Source: Musicola paradisiaca NCPPB 2511 (GTDB taxonomy: Bacteria; Pseudomonadota; Gammaproteobacteria; Enterobacterales; Enterobacteriaceae). From it: a stretch of 43,527 bases of DNA. Location: NCBI RefSeq assembly GCF_000400505.1, contig NZ_CM001857.1, positions 4,304,512-4,348,038 on the forward strand, written 5' to 3'. Numbering within the stretch: the first letter of the stretch is position 1; each line of letters starts with the position of its first letter. The translations under genes and the position numbers were made by a program. Under the pieces are notes generated by a model. The model was not told the DNA's origin. It did not search any database and saw nothing but the letters and a program-made list of their open reading frames with translations. This document shows positions 33,341 through 43,284 of the stretch, piece by piece.

Positions 33341-34885
33341 TTATCCTTTCAGAAAGAAACGGAACGCCGGGTTCTGGGTTTCATCGTGGCACTCGTAACC
33401 CAGCGCCTGCAGATGCTGCTCAAACTCCGGTTCGCGTTCCGCCAGCTCGAAGGCGGCCAGCACGCGGCCGAAATCGGTACCGTGGCTGCGGTAATGGAAC
33501 AGGGTAATGTTCCAGCGCGTGCCTAATGTATTGAGAAACTTAAGCAATGCACCCGGCGATTCCGGAAATTCAAAGCTGTAAAGCCGCTCGCGCAACGGCT
33601 TTGAGGGACGCCCTCCCACCATGTAGCGCACATGCAGCTTGGCCATTTCGTCGTCGGACAGGTCGACCACCTGATAGCCGTCGCGCTGCAATTCCGTGAG
33701 AATCTCCTGACGCTCGCTATTGCCGCGCGTCAGCCTCACGCCGACAAAAATGCAGGCATGGTCGGCATCGGCGTAACGGTAATTGAATTCCGTCACCGAA
33801 CGGCCGCCCAGCAGCTGACAAAAATTCAGGAAGCTGCCTTTCTGCTCAGGGATCGTCACCGCCATCAGCGCTTCACGCTGCTCGCCCAGTTCGCACCGTT
33901 CGGACACATAGCGCAAACCATGGAAGTTCACGTTGGCGCCGGACAGAATATGCGCCAACCGTTCGCCCTGAATGCCATGCTGCTGGATATACTTCTTCAT
34001 ACCCGCCAGCGCCAGCGCACCGGACGGCTCGGCGATCGCGCGGACATCCTCGAACAGATCCTTCACCGCCGCGCAGATGGCGTCGCTGTCCACCGTGATC
34101 ACATCGTCCAGATACTCGCGACACAGACGGAAGGTTTCGTTGCCGATGCGCTTGACCGCCACGCCTTCGGCAAACAGCCCCACGCGCGGCAAATCCACCG
34201 GCTGGCCGGCATCCAGCGCCGCCCGCAGGCAGGCGGAATCCTCCGCCTCGACGCCGATCACCTGGATCTGCGGCATCAACTGCTTGATCAGCACCGCCAC
34301 GCCCGCCGCCAGACCGCCGCCGCCTACCGGCACGAATACGCGATCCAGATGGGCGTCCTGCTGCAGCAGCTCCATCGCCAGCGTTCCCTGGCCGGCAATC
34401 ACCGCCGGGTGGTCAAACGGCGGCACGAAGGTCATGTGTTGCTGTTGCGATAGCTCAATCGCCTTGGCTTTCGCCTCATCGAAATTGTTGCCATGCAACA
34501 GCACCTCGCCGCCAAAGTCGCGTACTGCGTCGACCTTGATATCCGCCGTCGCCACCGGCATCACGATCAGCGCCCGGATCCCCAGGCGACTGGCGGAAAG
34601 CGCCACGCCCTGAGCGTGGTTGCCGGCCGATGCCGTCACCACGCCATGCGATTTCTGTTCGTCGCTCAGACCCGACATCATGGCGTATGCGCCACGCAGC
34701 TTGAAGCTGTGCACCGCCTGACGATCCTCGCGCTTGACCAGAATGACGTTGCCCAGCCGGGAAGACAGCTTGTCCATCTTTTCCAGCGGCGTCACCTGAG
34801 CGACCTCATATACCGGCGAGCGGAGCACCGCTCGCAGATATTCCGCGCCGCCGGGTTCGGCGGGCAACGGTTGTGAAACGGCCAT
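33341..34885 (-). CDS. ilvA: Biosynthetic threonine deaminase IlvA
   Basis: IlvA deaminates threonine to 2-oxobutanoate, committing it to isoleucine synthesis, and is inhibited by isoleucine. The 514-residue length equals the E. coli enzyme. The PLP lysine is Lys62 in HSFKLRGAYAMM, the substrate/phosphate segments are TASAGNHAQGVALSA and PVGGGGLAAGV, and the C-terminal half (from about 325) holds the two ACT-like regulatory repeats, including SEFNYRYADADHACIFVGV-type and FEFPESPGALLKFLNTLG segments. It begins 5 bp after the ilvD stop and is the last gene of the operon. Confidence 0.97.
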   Translation of the reverse strand: MAVSQPLPAEPGGAEYLRAVLRSPVYEVAQVTPLEKMDKLSSRLGNVILVKREDRQAVHSFKLRGAYAMMSGLSDEQKSHGVVTASAGNHAQGVALSASRLGIRALIVMPVATADIKVDAVRDFGGEVLLHGNNFDEAKAKAIELSQQQHMTFVPPFDHPAVIAGQGTLAMELLQQDAHLDRVFVPVGGGGLAAGVAVLIKQLMPQIQVIGVEAEDSACLRAALDAGQPVDLPRVGLFAEGVAVKRIGNETFRLCREYLDDVITVDSDAICAAVKDLFEDVRAIAEPSGALALAGMKKYIQQHGIQGERLAHILSGANVNFHGLRYVSERCELGEQREALMAVTIPEQKGSFLNFCQLLGGRSVTEFNYRYADADHACIFVGVRLTRGNSERQEILTELQRDGYQVVDLSDDEMAKLHVRYMVGGRPSKPLRERLYSFEFPESPGALLKFLNTLGTRWNITLFHYRSHGTDFGRVLAAFELAEREPEFEQHLQALGYECHDETQNPAFRFFLKG

Positions 34886-34890
34886 AGCGA

Positions 34891-36741
34891 TTAGCCTCCC
34901 AGCTTGCTTTTATCGCGTACCGCGCCCTTGTCGGCGCTGGTAGCCAGGCTGGCGTAAGCGCGCAGCGCAAAAGACACCTGACGGTTACGGTTTTTCGGCG
35001 TCCAGGCAGCATCACCGCGCGCCAGTTCTTGCTCGCGGCGTTGAGCCAATTCGTCGTCGCTCACTTCCAGCGCAATACCGCGTTTGGGAATATCGATAGC
35101 AATCATGTCACCGTTCTGCACCAGACCGATAGTGCCGCCATTGGCCGCTTCCGGCGATGCATGACCAATCGACAGACCGGACGTGCCGCCGGAGAAACGG
35201 CCATCGGTGATCAGCGCACAGGCTTTACCCAATCCCATGGACTTGAGGAAACTGGTGGGATAGAGCATTTCCTGCATGCCCGGCCCGCCTTTCGGGCCTT
35301 CGTAGCGAATCACCACCACATCGCCCGCCACCACTTTACCGCCTAGGATCGCTTCTACCGCGTCATCCTGCGATTCGTACACTTTGGCCGGGCCGCGGAA
35401 TACCAGGCTGCCTTCGTCGACGCCTGCGGTTTTCACAATACAGCCATCCTGAGCCAGATTGCCGTACAGCACCGCCAGACCGCCGTCCTGGCTGTAGGCG
35501 TGCTCACGGGAGCGAATACAACCTTCCTGACGATCAGTATCCAGCGAATCCCAGCGGCAATCCTGCGAGAACGCCTGCGTGGTACGGATACCGGCAGGGC
35601 CGGCGGCGTACATGTTCTTCACCGCCTCATCTTGCGTCTGCATGATGTCGTAGGCCGAGAGGGTTTCCGGCAGCGTCAGCCCCAGTACGTTCTTCACCTC
35701 CCGGTTGAGCAACCCGGCGCGATCCAGTTCGCCCAGAATCCCGACCACGCCGCCGGCGCGGTGTACGTCTTCCATGTGATATTTCTGGGTGCTGGGCGCC
35801 ACCTTGCACAGATGCGGCACCTTGCGCGACAGACGGTCGATATCGGACATGCTGAAATCCACCTCGCCTTCCTGCGCCGCCGCCAGCAGATGCAGTACGG
35901 TATTGGTGGAGCCGCCCATCGCGATATCCAGCGTCATGGCGTTTTCAAACGCGGCCTTGCAGGCGATGTTGCGCGGCAGCACGCCGGCGTCATCCTGTTC
36001 GTAGTACCGTTTGGCCAGGCCCACGATACGTTCGCCCGCATTAAGGAACAGCTGTTTGCGGTCAGCATGGGTCGCCAGCAGCGAGCCGTTGCCCGGCTGA
36101 GACAAACCCAGCGCTTCCGTCAGGCAGTTCATGGAGTTGGCGGTAAACATCCCGGAGCAGGAGCCGCAAGTCGGGCAGGCGGAGCGTTCAATCTGCGCGC
36201 TGTCGTCATCACTCACTTTCGGGTTGGCGCCCTGAATCATGGCATCGATCAGATCCAGCTTGATGATCTTATCGGAGAGTTTGGTTTTTCCCGCTTCCAT
36301 CGGCCCGCCGGAAACGAAGATGGCAGGGATATTCAGACGCAGCGCCGCCATCAGCATCCCCGGCGTGATCTTGTCGCAGTTGGAGATACACACCATGGCG
36401 TCGGCACAGTGGGCATTGACCATGTATTCGACGGAATCGGCAATCAGTTCGCGGGAAGGCAGAGAATAGAGCATACCGCCGTGGCCCATGGCGATACCGT
36501 CATCCACCGCGATGGTATTGAACTCTTTGGCGACACCGCCGGCAGCTTCAATCTGCTCGGCGACCAGTTTGCCCAGATCGCGCAAATGAACGTGTCCGGG
36601 TACGAATTGAGTGAACGAATTCACAACAGCGATGATGGGCTTGCCAAAATCGGCGTCGGTCATCCCTGTGGCGCGCCACAGGGCTCGCGCTCCAGCCATA
36701 TTACGACCATGCGTGGTGGTGGCTGAACGGTACTTAGGCAT
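34891..36741 (-). CDS. ilvD: Dihydroxy-acid dehydratase IlvD
   Basis: IlvD dehydrates dihydroxy acids to the 2-oxo acids of valine and isoleucine with a 4Fe-4S cluster and Mg. The 616-residue length equals E. coli. Cluster cysteines appear in [12 protein letters not shown] and [18 protein letters not shown], and the Mg/carbamyl-lysine region and the C-terminal [18 protein letters not shown] and [12 protein letters not shown] motifs are intact. The start at 36741 ([15 protein letters not shown]) was chosen by alignment. Between ilvE and ilvD there are 79 bp containing a small hairpin. Confidence 0.97.
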   Translation of the reverse strand: MPKYRSATTTHGRNMAGARALWRATGMTDADFGKPIIAVVNSFTQFVPGHVHLRDLGKLVAEQIEAAGGVAKEFNTIAVDDGIAMGHGGMLYSLPSRELIADSVEYMVNAHCADAMVCISNCDKITPGMLMAALRLNIPAIFVSGGPMEAGKTKLSDKIIKLDLIDAMIQGANPKVSDDDSAQIERSACPTCGSCSGMFTANSMNCLTEALGLSQPGNGSLLATHADRKQLFLNAGERIVGLAKRYYEQDDAGVLPRNIACKAAFENAMTLDIAMGGSTNTVLHLLAAAQEGEVDFSMSDIDRLSRKVPHLCKVAPSTQKYHMEDVHRAGGVVGILGELDRAGLLNREVKNVLGLTLPETLSAYDIMQTQDEAVKNMYAAGPAGIRTTQAFSQDCRWDSLDTDRQEGCIRSREHAYSQDGGLAVLYGNLAQDGCIVKTAGVDEGSLVFRGPAKVYESQDDAVEAILGGKVVAGDVVVIRYEGPKGGPGMQEMLYPTSFLKSMGLGKACALITDGRFSGGTSGLSIGHASPEAANGGTIGLVQNGDMIAIDIPKRGIALEVSDDELAQRREQELARGDAAWTPKNRNRQVSFALRAYASLATSADKGAVRDKSKLGG

Positions 36742-36820
36742 ACTCTGATTACTCCAGTGTGAACAGATAACCGGTGACGGAACGGGCCACCGGCAAAAAA
36801 GTGTCAACGTATAACAGTGA

Positions 36821-37747
<927 letters not shown>

Positions 37748-37771
37748 TTCTTATTTTCCTTACCGATGCCT

Positions 37772-38029
37772 TCAGGCACGTATCTGTTGTGATGTAAGCG
37801 GTTGAATCTCGACACAGGCGATATCCAATAATTTGCTTAATTGCGTTGACAATAAATCCACCGGTCTGTGGCTGGCAACGGTCATTTCAATCTGAATCTG
37901 GTCGCTGCTGGTTTCCTGCGTCATGTTCATCGCGCAGATCTGAAACCCGCGATGACGTGTAATACGCAGCACGCGCTCCAGCACTTCCGGGCGGAAACGC
38001 GCCTGAATCGACAATTGATGATGGGTCAT
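37772..38029 (-). CDS. ilvM: Acetolactate synthase II regulatory subunit IlvM
   Basis: IlvM is the small ACT-domain subunit needed for full activity of acetolactate synthase II (IlvG). The 85-residue protein reads MTHHQLSIQARFRPEVLERV and continues RITRHRGFQICAMNM, which aligns with E. coli IlvM through the C-terminal TSQQIRA. The start at 38029 is preferred because GGAG lies seven bases upstream; an in-frame ATG at 38047 that overlaps the ilvG stop (TAATG) would add six residues. Confidence 0.94.
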   Translation of the reverse strand: MTHHQLSIQARFRPEVLERVLRITRHRGFQICAMNMTQETSSDQIQIEMTVASHRPVDLLSTQLSKLLDIACVEIQPLTSQQIRA

Positions 38030-38046
38030 GATGTGTTCTCCAGCCA

Positions 38047-39693
38047 TTATTCTGTTTTATCCAACATGGTTTCATTACCGGCGCCGGGCGGCACCAGCGG
38101 CCAGACATTCTCATACTCGTCGATGGAAACATGCAGCAGGTATGGCCCTTCGCTGTGAAGCAACGTATCCAGGGCGGAATCAATCTGGTCTTTGCGGGTG
38201 ATGTTCTGGCCGGGGATGCCGAAGGCGCTGGCCAGAGTCAGAAAATCAGGGTTATCGGAAAGGTTGGTTTCACTATAGCGCTCATCGAAAAATAGCTGCT
38301 GCCATTGTCGAACCATGCCCAGACGCTGGTTGTCCAACAGAACGATTTTGAGCGGCAGACGTTTTCGCTTGATGGTGCCGAGCTCCTGCACATTCATCAT
38401 GAAAGAGCCATCGCCGGAGATGCAGATCACCATATCATCCGGGCGGGCCACCTGCGCCCCCACTGCGGCCGGTACCCCGAAGCCCATCGTTCCGAGACCG
38501 CTGGATGTAATGAAATTTTCCGGCCGGGTGAATCGCATATGTTGGGCCGCCCACATCTGATGCTGGCCGACATCGGTCGTGATGACCGTTTCCGCCGGCA
38601 TTTTTTCCGCCAGCGTTTTCAGCAGCGCCGGCGCGTAGATAGCCTCGCCTGGGTGATCGTAACGCCAGACATATTCCGCCTTCATCATCGCCGCCTGCTG
38701 ACGCCAGTCGGCAATCGATAATGACTGCGCCAGCGCGGGCAATAACTGATTGAGATCGCCGCGCAGAGCAATGTGCGCCTGCCGCAGTTTATTCAGCTCG
38801 GCCGGATCGATATCCATATGGATGACTCTGGCATGAGGGGCAAAGGCGCTGAGCTTACCCGTTACCCGATCGTCGAAACGCGCTCCCACGGCGAGGAGCA
38901 GATCGCACTCCTGCACCATCAGGTTGGCCGCTTGCGTGCCATGCATACCGATCATGCCCAGATTATAGGGGTACGCGCTTTCAACAGCCCCGAGCCCCTT
39001 CAGCGTCGAAACAGCGGGAATGCCGGTGATCTCAATGAAAGAGCGCAGTGCGGGCACCGCCTGCGCTATACCGACGCCGCCACCGACATACAGCACTGGC
39101 TTCTTTGCCTGTGCCAGCATGGCCCGCGCTTCCGCAACCTGCGCCGCTGGAAAGGCCGTCGTATCATCCACCGACATAAAGCAGGGGGTAAAATCACTTT
39201 CCGTCAGTTGGATATCTTTAGGAATATCAATCAACACCGGCCCTGGGCGACCGCTACGTGCGACGGCAAAGGCCTCCGCCATGATTTCCGGCAACTCGTC
39301 AACGGATTCCACCAGAAAGCTGTGTTTGGTGCAGGCCAGAGAAAGCCCAAGCACGTCGATTTCCTGAAATGCATCGGTACCGATCAGTGCAGACCCAACC
39401 TGCCCGGTAATAGCGACAATCGGCACAGAATCCAACAGCGCGTCCGCCAAACCGGTGATCAGGTTGGTTGCACCCGGGCCGGAGGTGGCGATGCATACGC
39501 CGACCTTGCCCGTCGCGCGCGCATAACCAATGGCCGCCATCGCCGCGCCCTGTTCATGGCGGCACAACAAGTGCTCGACACCGCCGTCATACAACGCATC
39601 ATAGACCGGCATAATCGCGCCGCCAGGATAGCCGAAAACGGTATCCACTCCTTGCGCCCGCAGCGCCTGAACTACCCATTGAGCACCATTCAT
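38047..39693 (-). CDS. ilvG: Acetolactate synthase II large subunit IlvG (intact)
   Basis: IlvG condenses pyruvate with pyruvate or 2-oxobutanoate, using thiamine diphosphate, Mg and FAD, in the first shared step of valine/isoleucine synthesis. The 548-residue frame is complete, whereas E. coli K-12 has a frameshift here. The ThDP glutamate is Glu47 in [22 protein letters not shown]/quinone-site segments are [12 protein letters not shown] and [13 protein letters not shown], and the ThDP pyrophosphate motif is [20 protein letters not shown] for this start lies inside the end of ilvX, two bases before the ATG region. The valine sensitivity of the enzyme cannot be read from sequence. Confidence 0.97.
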   Translation of the reverse strand: MNGAQWVVQALRAQGVDTVFGYPGGAIMPVYDALYDGGVEHLLCRHEQGAAMAAIGYARATGKVGVCIATSGPGATNLITGLADALLDSVPIVAITGQVGSALIGTDAFQEIDVLGLSLACTKHSFLVESVDELPEIMAEAFAVARSGRPGPVLIDIPKDIQLTESDFTPCFMSVDDTTAFPAAQVAEARAMLAQAKKPVLYVGGGVGIAQAVPALRSFIEITGIPAVSTLKGLGAVESAYPYNLGMIGMHGTQAANLMVQECDLLLAVGARFDDRVTGKLSAFAPHARVIHMDIDPAELNKLRQAHIALRGDLNQLLPALAQSLSIADWRQQAAMMKAEYVWRYDHPGEAIYAPALLKTLAEKMPAETVITTDVGQHQMWAAQHMRFTRPENFITSSGLGTMGFGVPAAVGAQVARPDDMVICISGDGSFMMNVQELGTIKRKRLPLKIVLLDNQRLGMVRQWQQLFFDERYSETNLSDNPDFLTLASAFGIPGQNITRKDQIDSALDTLLHSEGPYLLHVSIDEYENVWPLVPPGAGNETMLDKTE

Positions 39694-39695
39694 TG

Positions 39696-39746
39696 TTATT
39701 TCTCCGACGCCTGTCGGGAAAAACAGAATTTTCTACTGCCGGACAT
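39696..39746 (-). CDS. ilvX: 16-residue peptide IlvX
   Basis: A 16-codon frame on the minus strand encodes [16 protein letters not shown]. It has GGGAG six to seven bases upstream of its ATG and ends two bases before the ilvG start. The core KFCFSR matches the E. coli IlvX peptide as I remember it (MNNSTKFCFSRFRTGN), which occupies the same place between the attenuator and ilvG. Its role is not established; the GGAG of ilvG is within its last codons, so translating it may couple to ilvG. Confidence 0.85.
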   Translation of the reverse strand: MSGSRKFCFSRQASEK

Positions 39747-39777
39747 TCTCTGCTCCCTTGTTGGATTCCTGGCCCAT

Positions 39778-39810
39778 AAAAAAACCCCCGACCTTGCGGT
39801 GCGGGGGTTT
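39778..39810 (-). terminator. ilv operon attenuator terminator
   Basis: On the minus strand AAAACCCCCG pairs with CGGGGGTTTT around CACCGCAAGGT and is followed by a run of seven T (39784-39778) then ATGG. It lies about 22-54 bases after the ilvL stop, the standard site of the attenuator that stops transcription when charged Ile, Val and Leu tRNAs are plentiful. Confidence 0.93.
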
Positions 39811-39831
39811 TCTTGAATTCGGCCTTGATTT

Positions 39832-39930
39832 CTAAGCCATTCGTCGTCCAAGTGCAGCCCCGCACGGTGGGATAATAATCACCACCACGCTAATCACAAT
39901 TAGGCTAATCACTAGGTTGAGGGCTTTCAT
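39832..39930 (-). CDS. ilvL: ilvGMEDA operon leader peptide IlvL
   Basis: A 32-codon frame starts MKALNLVISLIVISVVVIII and ends PPCGAALGRRMA, closely matching E. coli IlvL. It contains 6 Ile, 5 Val and 4 Leu codons, 15 of 32, with the run SVVVIII at residues 14-20. Stalling at these codons when a branched-chain aminoacyl-tRNA is scarce lets the antiterminator form and the ilv operon be read. It is followed by the attenuator hairpin. Confidence 0.96.
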   Translation of the reverse strand: MKALNLVISLIVISVVVIIIPPCGAALGRRMA

Positions 39931-39960
39931 TTAAGTTGTGTGTTGTTTGCTTGCTGAACG

Positions 39961-40020
39961 AATGCTTACAGAGGTACCACAGTCACGCCGACAAAAACAA
40001 CTTTTTTTTCTCTCAATATT
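39961..40020 (-). promoter_or_regulatory. Candidate ilv operon promoter region
   Basis: The minus strand between about 40010 and 39950 reads GTTGTTTTTGTCGGCGTGAC then TGTGGTACCTCTGTAAGCAT. The part TGTGGTACCTCTGTAAGCATTC aligns in my memory with TATGGTAACTCTTTAGGCATTC of the E. coli ilvG promoter region. With TTGTTT as -35 and GTACCT as -10 the spacing is 17 bp, but both boxes are weak. A run of eight T at 40002-40009 lies just upstream. The gene-free region 39931-40297 holds this promoter and, for the other strand, the comM upstream region, in which I see nothing else definite. Confidence 0.4.
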
Positions 40021-40297
40021 CGCGTATTCGAGCGATGACTCATCATAAACGACTTATTATTCATGCAATAAGGCTCATCAGGTGATGATGCATCAATGTC
40101 ACCGGCAAGACCGAATTCTCGCCGTCTGTTGTGTCAGGCATTCATCACGCCCGTGTCTGGAAGCAGCAACACAGTTATTTTCCCTATTGCATAAACACGA
40201 AACCATTCCTCCATATCGCCTCGCACTTTCTCGCATGCCTCAATGCCGACAGAAAAACCTTTGGGCATGATGCCGAGGTAAATCAAAGGAGCGAATT

Positions 40298-41824
40298 ATG
40301 ACATTGGCGGTGACTTATACCCGGGCCACCTTGGGGATGCAGGCTCCCGAGGTTTCTATCGAAGTGCATATCAGCAACGGGTTGCCCGCATTGACGCTGG
40401 TCGGATTACCTGAAACCACCGTCAAGGAAGCTCGCGACCGGGTACGCAGCGCGTTGATCAACTGTGGTTTTACTTTTCCTGCCAAGCGCATCACCGTGAA
40501 TCTCGCGCCGGCAGATTTGCCCAAGGAGGGCGGACGTTACGATCTGCCCATCGCCATCGCCATTCTGGCTGCGTCCGAGCAGATCCCGGGGGAAAAGCTC
40601 AATCAATTCGAATTTCTTGGCGAATTGGGGCTCTCCGGCAGCCTACGGGGCGTCAACGGCGCAATTCCTGCCGCACTGGAAGCCCATAAAGCCGGCCGTA
40701 GGCTGATTCTTCCTGACGATAACACGCTGGAAATGGCTCTGGTGCCATACGGCGAGACCCAGATGGCTAATCACTTGCTGCAGGTTTGCGCTTTTTTGCA
40801 GGGAAAAGCGGCTTTATTAAGTAGCGCCGATATCACGCCGATGACACCTGACAGCGAAGCTGTCCCCGATTTGAAAGACATCATCGGCCAGGAGCAAGCG
40901 AAACGAGCACTGGAGATTGCAGCTGCCGGCAGCCACAATCTTTTGCTGCTCGGCCCGCCTGGTACCGGAAAAACCATGCTTGCCAGCCGATTGCCGGGAT
41001 TGATGCCGCAGCTCGATGATGATGAAGCCCTGGAAAGCGCAGCAATCAATAGTTTGCTTAATATCAACACGTCCCTATTAAAATGGCGCTGCCGGCCTTT
41101 TCGCTCGCCTCACCACACCGCCTCCATGACTGCGCTGGTTGGAGGCGGCACAATTCCCAAACCGGGGGAAATCTCTCTGGCACATAACGGAGTGCTGTTT
41201 CTGGATGAGCTGCCGGAGTTTGAACGGCGAGTACTGGATTCATTAAGAGAACCACTGGAGTCAGGTGAAATCATTATTTCACGAGCTCGGGCAAAAATTT
41301 GCTATCCAGCACGTTTTCAACTGGTCGCCGCAATGAATCCAAGCCCCTCAGGACACTATCAGGGGCTCCACAACCGGGTTCCTGCTCAGCAGGTTCTTCG
41401 TTATCTCAACCGGTTATCCGGTCCTTTTCTGGATCGATTCGATATCTCAATCGAAGTGCCTTTGTTACCACCGGGTCTGCTACGTCAGCAATCCAACAAA
41501 GGGGAAAGCAGTGCAACAATAAGGCAGAGAGTGCTGGCTGCACGCCAGCGGCAAGTGGTACGGTGCGGGAAAATTAATGCGTTGATGAAACCAGACGATA
41601 TTGAACACCACTGTCGGCTGGAGAATGCCGACGCTGTCTATCTGGAAGAAGCAATGACCAAACTCGGATTATCAGTGAGAGCCTGGCATCGAATATTGAA
41701 AGTATCGCGCACCATTGCAGATTTGGCTGACGAAGACAGCATCAACCGCCAGCATCTGGCCGAGGCGCTGAGTTATCGCTGTATGGATCGCTTACTGATA
41801 CGGCTACATAAGAATCTGGCATGA
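40298..41824 (+). CDS. comM: ComM/YifB-family AAA+ ATPase
   Basis: ComM is a Mg-chelatase-like AAA+ helicase; in naturally competent bacteria it promotes branch migration during integration of DNA. Its role in ordinary enterobacteria is less clear. The 508-residue protein has the N-terminal Lon-like ChlI domain (EVHISNGLPALTLVGLPETTVKEARDRVRSAL), Walker A GPPGTGKT at 219-226, the SPHHTAS motif, Walker B VLFLDELPEF and the sensor RFQLVAAMNP, then the C-terminal Mg-chelatase domain (SVRAWHRILKVSRTIADL). AGGAG lies seven bases before the ATG. It is divergent from ilvL, as in E. coli. Confidence 0.95.
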   Translation: MTLAVTYTRATLGMQAPEVSIEVHISNGLPALTLVGLPETTVKEARDRVRSALINCGFTFPAKRITVNLAPADLPKEGGRYDLPIAIAILAASEQIPGEKLNQFEFLGELGLSGSLRGVNGAIPAALEAHKAGRRLILPDDNTLEMALVPYGETQMANHLLQVCAFLQGKAALLSSADITPMTPDSEAVPDLKDIIGQEQAKRALEIAAAGSHNLLLLGPPGTGKTMLASRLPGLMPQLDDDEALESAAINSLLNINTSLLKWRCRPFRSPHHTASMTALVGGGTIPKPGEISLAHNGVLFLDELPEFERRVLDSLREPLESGEIIISRARAKICYPARFQLVAAMNPSPSGHYQGLHNRVPAQQVLRYLNRLSGPFLDRFDISIEVPLLPPGLLRQQSNKGESSATIRQRVLAARQRQVVRCGKINALMKPDDIEHHCRLENADAVYLEEAMTKLGLSVRAWHRILKVSRTIADLADEDSINRQHLAEALSYRCMDRLLIRLHKNLA

Positions 41825-41856
41825 TGACTTGCCCACATCAATTATTATGGGCCGAA

Positions 41857-41888
41857 AACAAAAATGGGGCTATTGCCCCATTTTTGTT
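41857..41888. terminator. Bidirectional terminator between comM and maoP
   Basis: AACAAAAATGGGGC-TATT-GCCCCATTTTTGTT is a perfect 14-bp stem with T-rich arms on both strands. It lies 32 bp past the comM stop and touches the maoP stop, so it serves both convergent genes. Confidence 0.93.
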
Positions 41889-42225
41889 AATCGTCACTTT
41901 CGGTGAACTCTTCAACCGTATCCATTTGCGGTTTACCGCCAGACAACGTATGGAAACGCTTAGGGCGACGAATACGTTCGACATACTTCGCCCAGATCCT
42001 TTCCAGCTCCGTCTCCGCCTTACGCTCACCACGGCACACGGCCACAAACTGAAGCTCTTCTGCTGTCACTGGTTGACGTTTGCCCGAATCGAGTTCGTTA
42101 AACGCATGACCATGGCGTTCCAGCAATTGGGCTTCCTTAATCGTAAAATCACCGTGTCGGGAAAATCCTCGTGGATAGAACTTGTTATCAAAAAAACGAC
42201 TGGTTGTAGAGAAGCTTTCCGCCAT
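41887..42225 (-). CDS. maoP: Macrodomain Ori organization protein MaoP
   Basis: MaoP (formerly YifE) acts with a nearby cis site, maoS, to shape the Ori macrodomain in E. coli. The 112-residue product equals the E. coli length; it starts [20 protein letters not shown] and contains [25 protein letters not shown] and [13 protein letters not shown], nearly identical to E. coli as recalled. The acidic C-terminus ends TESDD. It is divergent from hdfR across 119 bp, where maoS would be expected; I cannot place maoS from memory. Confidence 0.95.
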   Translation of the reverse strand: MAESFSTTSRFFDNKFYPRGFSRHGDFTIKEAQLLERHGHAFNELDSGKRQPVTAEELQFVAVCRGERKAETELERIWAKYVERIRRPKRFHTLSGGKPQMDTVEEFTESDD

Positions 42226-42285
42226 CTTACACGCTCCTAATTCTCATATGGTCGTGCCGTTTATGGCGCGGAGTATTAGATAGGC

Positions 42286-42314
42286 TTGACTTTCTGTAAA
42301 ACAAAACATTTAAA
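42286..42314 (+). promoter_or_regulatory. Candidate hdfR promoter
   Basis: TTGACT (42286-42291) and TTTAAA (42309-42314) are 17 bp apart, 30 bp before the hdfR ATG, which has a strong GGAGGAGA ribosome site. The -10 match is partial. Confidence 0.4.
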
Positions 42315-42344
42315 TCATGACGACAAATTTTTTCGGAGGAGAAT

Positions 42345-43172
42345 ATGGATACCGACTTACTGAAAACCTTTCTGGAAGTCAGCAAGACCCGGCACTTCGG
42401 GCGAGCGGCTGAATCACTCTATCTGACACAGTCGGCTGTCAGTTTCCGTATCCGGCAACTGGAGAATCAATTAGGGGCTAATCTGTTTACACGGCACCGT
42501 AATAATATTCAATTGACGCCAGCAGGAGAGCGCCTGTTACCTTACGCTGAGAGCCTCATTGATACTTGGCAAATAGCCAAGAGGGAAGTTGCTCGTTCCC
42601 AACAACATAGTCAGCTTTCAATCGGTGCTACTGCATCATTATGGGAAGCATTTCTTACCAGCTGGCTGAACGCTCTCTATCAGCAGCGTCCTCTCCTCCA
42701 ATTGGAGGCCAGAATCGCATTACGGCAGACTCTCGTAAAACAATTACACGAGAGACAGCTCGACCTTCTGATCACGACAGAACCACCCAAAATGGATGAA
42801 TTAGGCAGCCAACTATTGGGGTCTTTTTCATTATCATTATTTACTACCAGACATAATGAGAAAATAGAAAATGCACCTTACATAAAACTCGAATGGGGCG
42901 CGGATTTCCATCAACAGGAAAGCCGGTGGTTATCCGGCGGACAAACCTCAATCCTGACCACAACATCAGCGCAATTAGCCCGACAATTATTAGCCACAAT
43001 AGGAGGATGTGCATTTTTGCCTAGCCATTGGGAGCAAAAATATTCTGACCTCAAGCCTTTAGAGGATTTTGAATTACTGGAAAGGCCATTTTATGCCGTA
43101 TGGCTTGAAAATGGGGATCAGCAAGAGCTCATCTGCCAACTCTTAAAAACACCAATACACGTAACGGATTAA
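42345..43172 (+). CDS. hdfR: LysR-type regulator HdfR
   Basis: HdfR is a LysR-family regulator; in E. coli it represses flhDC and is itself under H-NS. The 275-residue protein has the N-terminal [23 protein letters not shown] with [21 protein letters not shown] and [24 protein letters not shown], nearly identical to E. coli, while the inducer domain is more diverged and slightly shorter. The last third uses more A/T-rich codons than the neighbouring genes. It faces maoP divergently; downstream is an IS element. Confidence 0.94.
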   Translation: MDTDLLKTFLEVSKTRHFGRAAESLYLTQSAVSFRIRQLENQLGANLFTRHRNNIQLTPAGERLLPYAESLIDTWQIAKREVARSQQHSQLSIGATASLWEAFLTSWLNALYQQRPLLQLEARIALRQTLVKQLHERQLDLLITTEPPKMDELGSQLLGSFSLSLFTTRHNEKIENAPYIKLEWGADFHQQESRWLSGGQTSILTTTSAQLARQLLATIGGCAFLPSHWEQKYSDLKPLEDFELLERPFYAVWLENGDQQELICQLLKTPIHVTD

Positions 43173-43284
43173 GGCACGAATAATTACCAGCGTAGTCCCA
43201 CCGGTTTTCAGTACGACCGCTATAAAGCAGTCTCCAGCTAGTTTTTACTTCACCTAAATAGCTTCGCCAAATAGTAGATCACTT

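Noticed and set aside
42226-42344. maoS cis site beside maoP.
   Set aside because: Expected here by gene context, but I cannot recall its sequence reliably enough to mark it.
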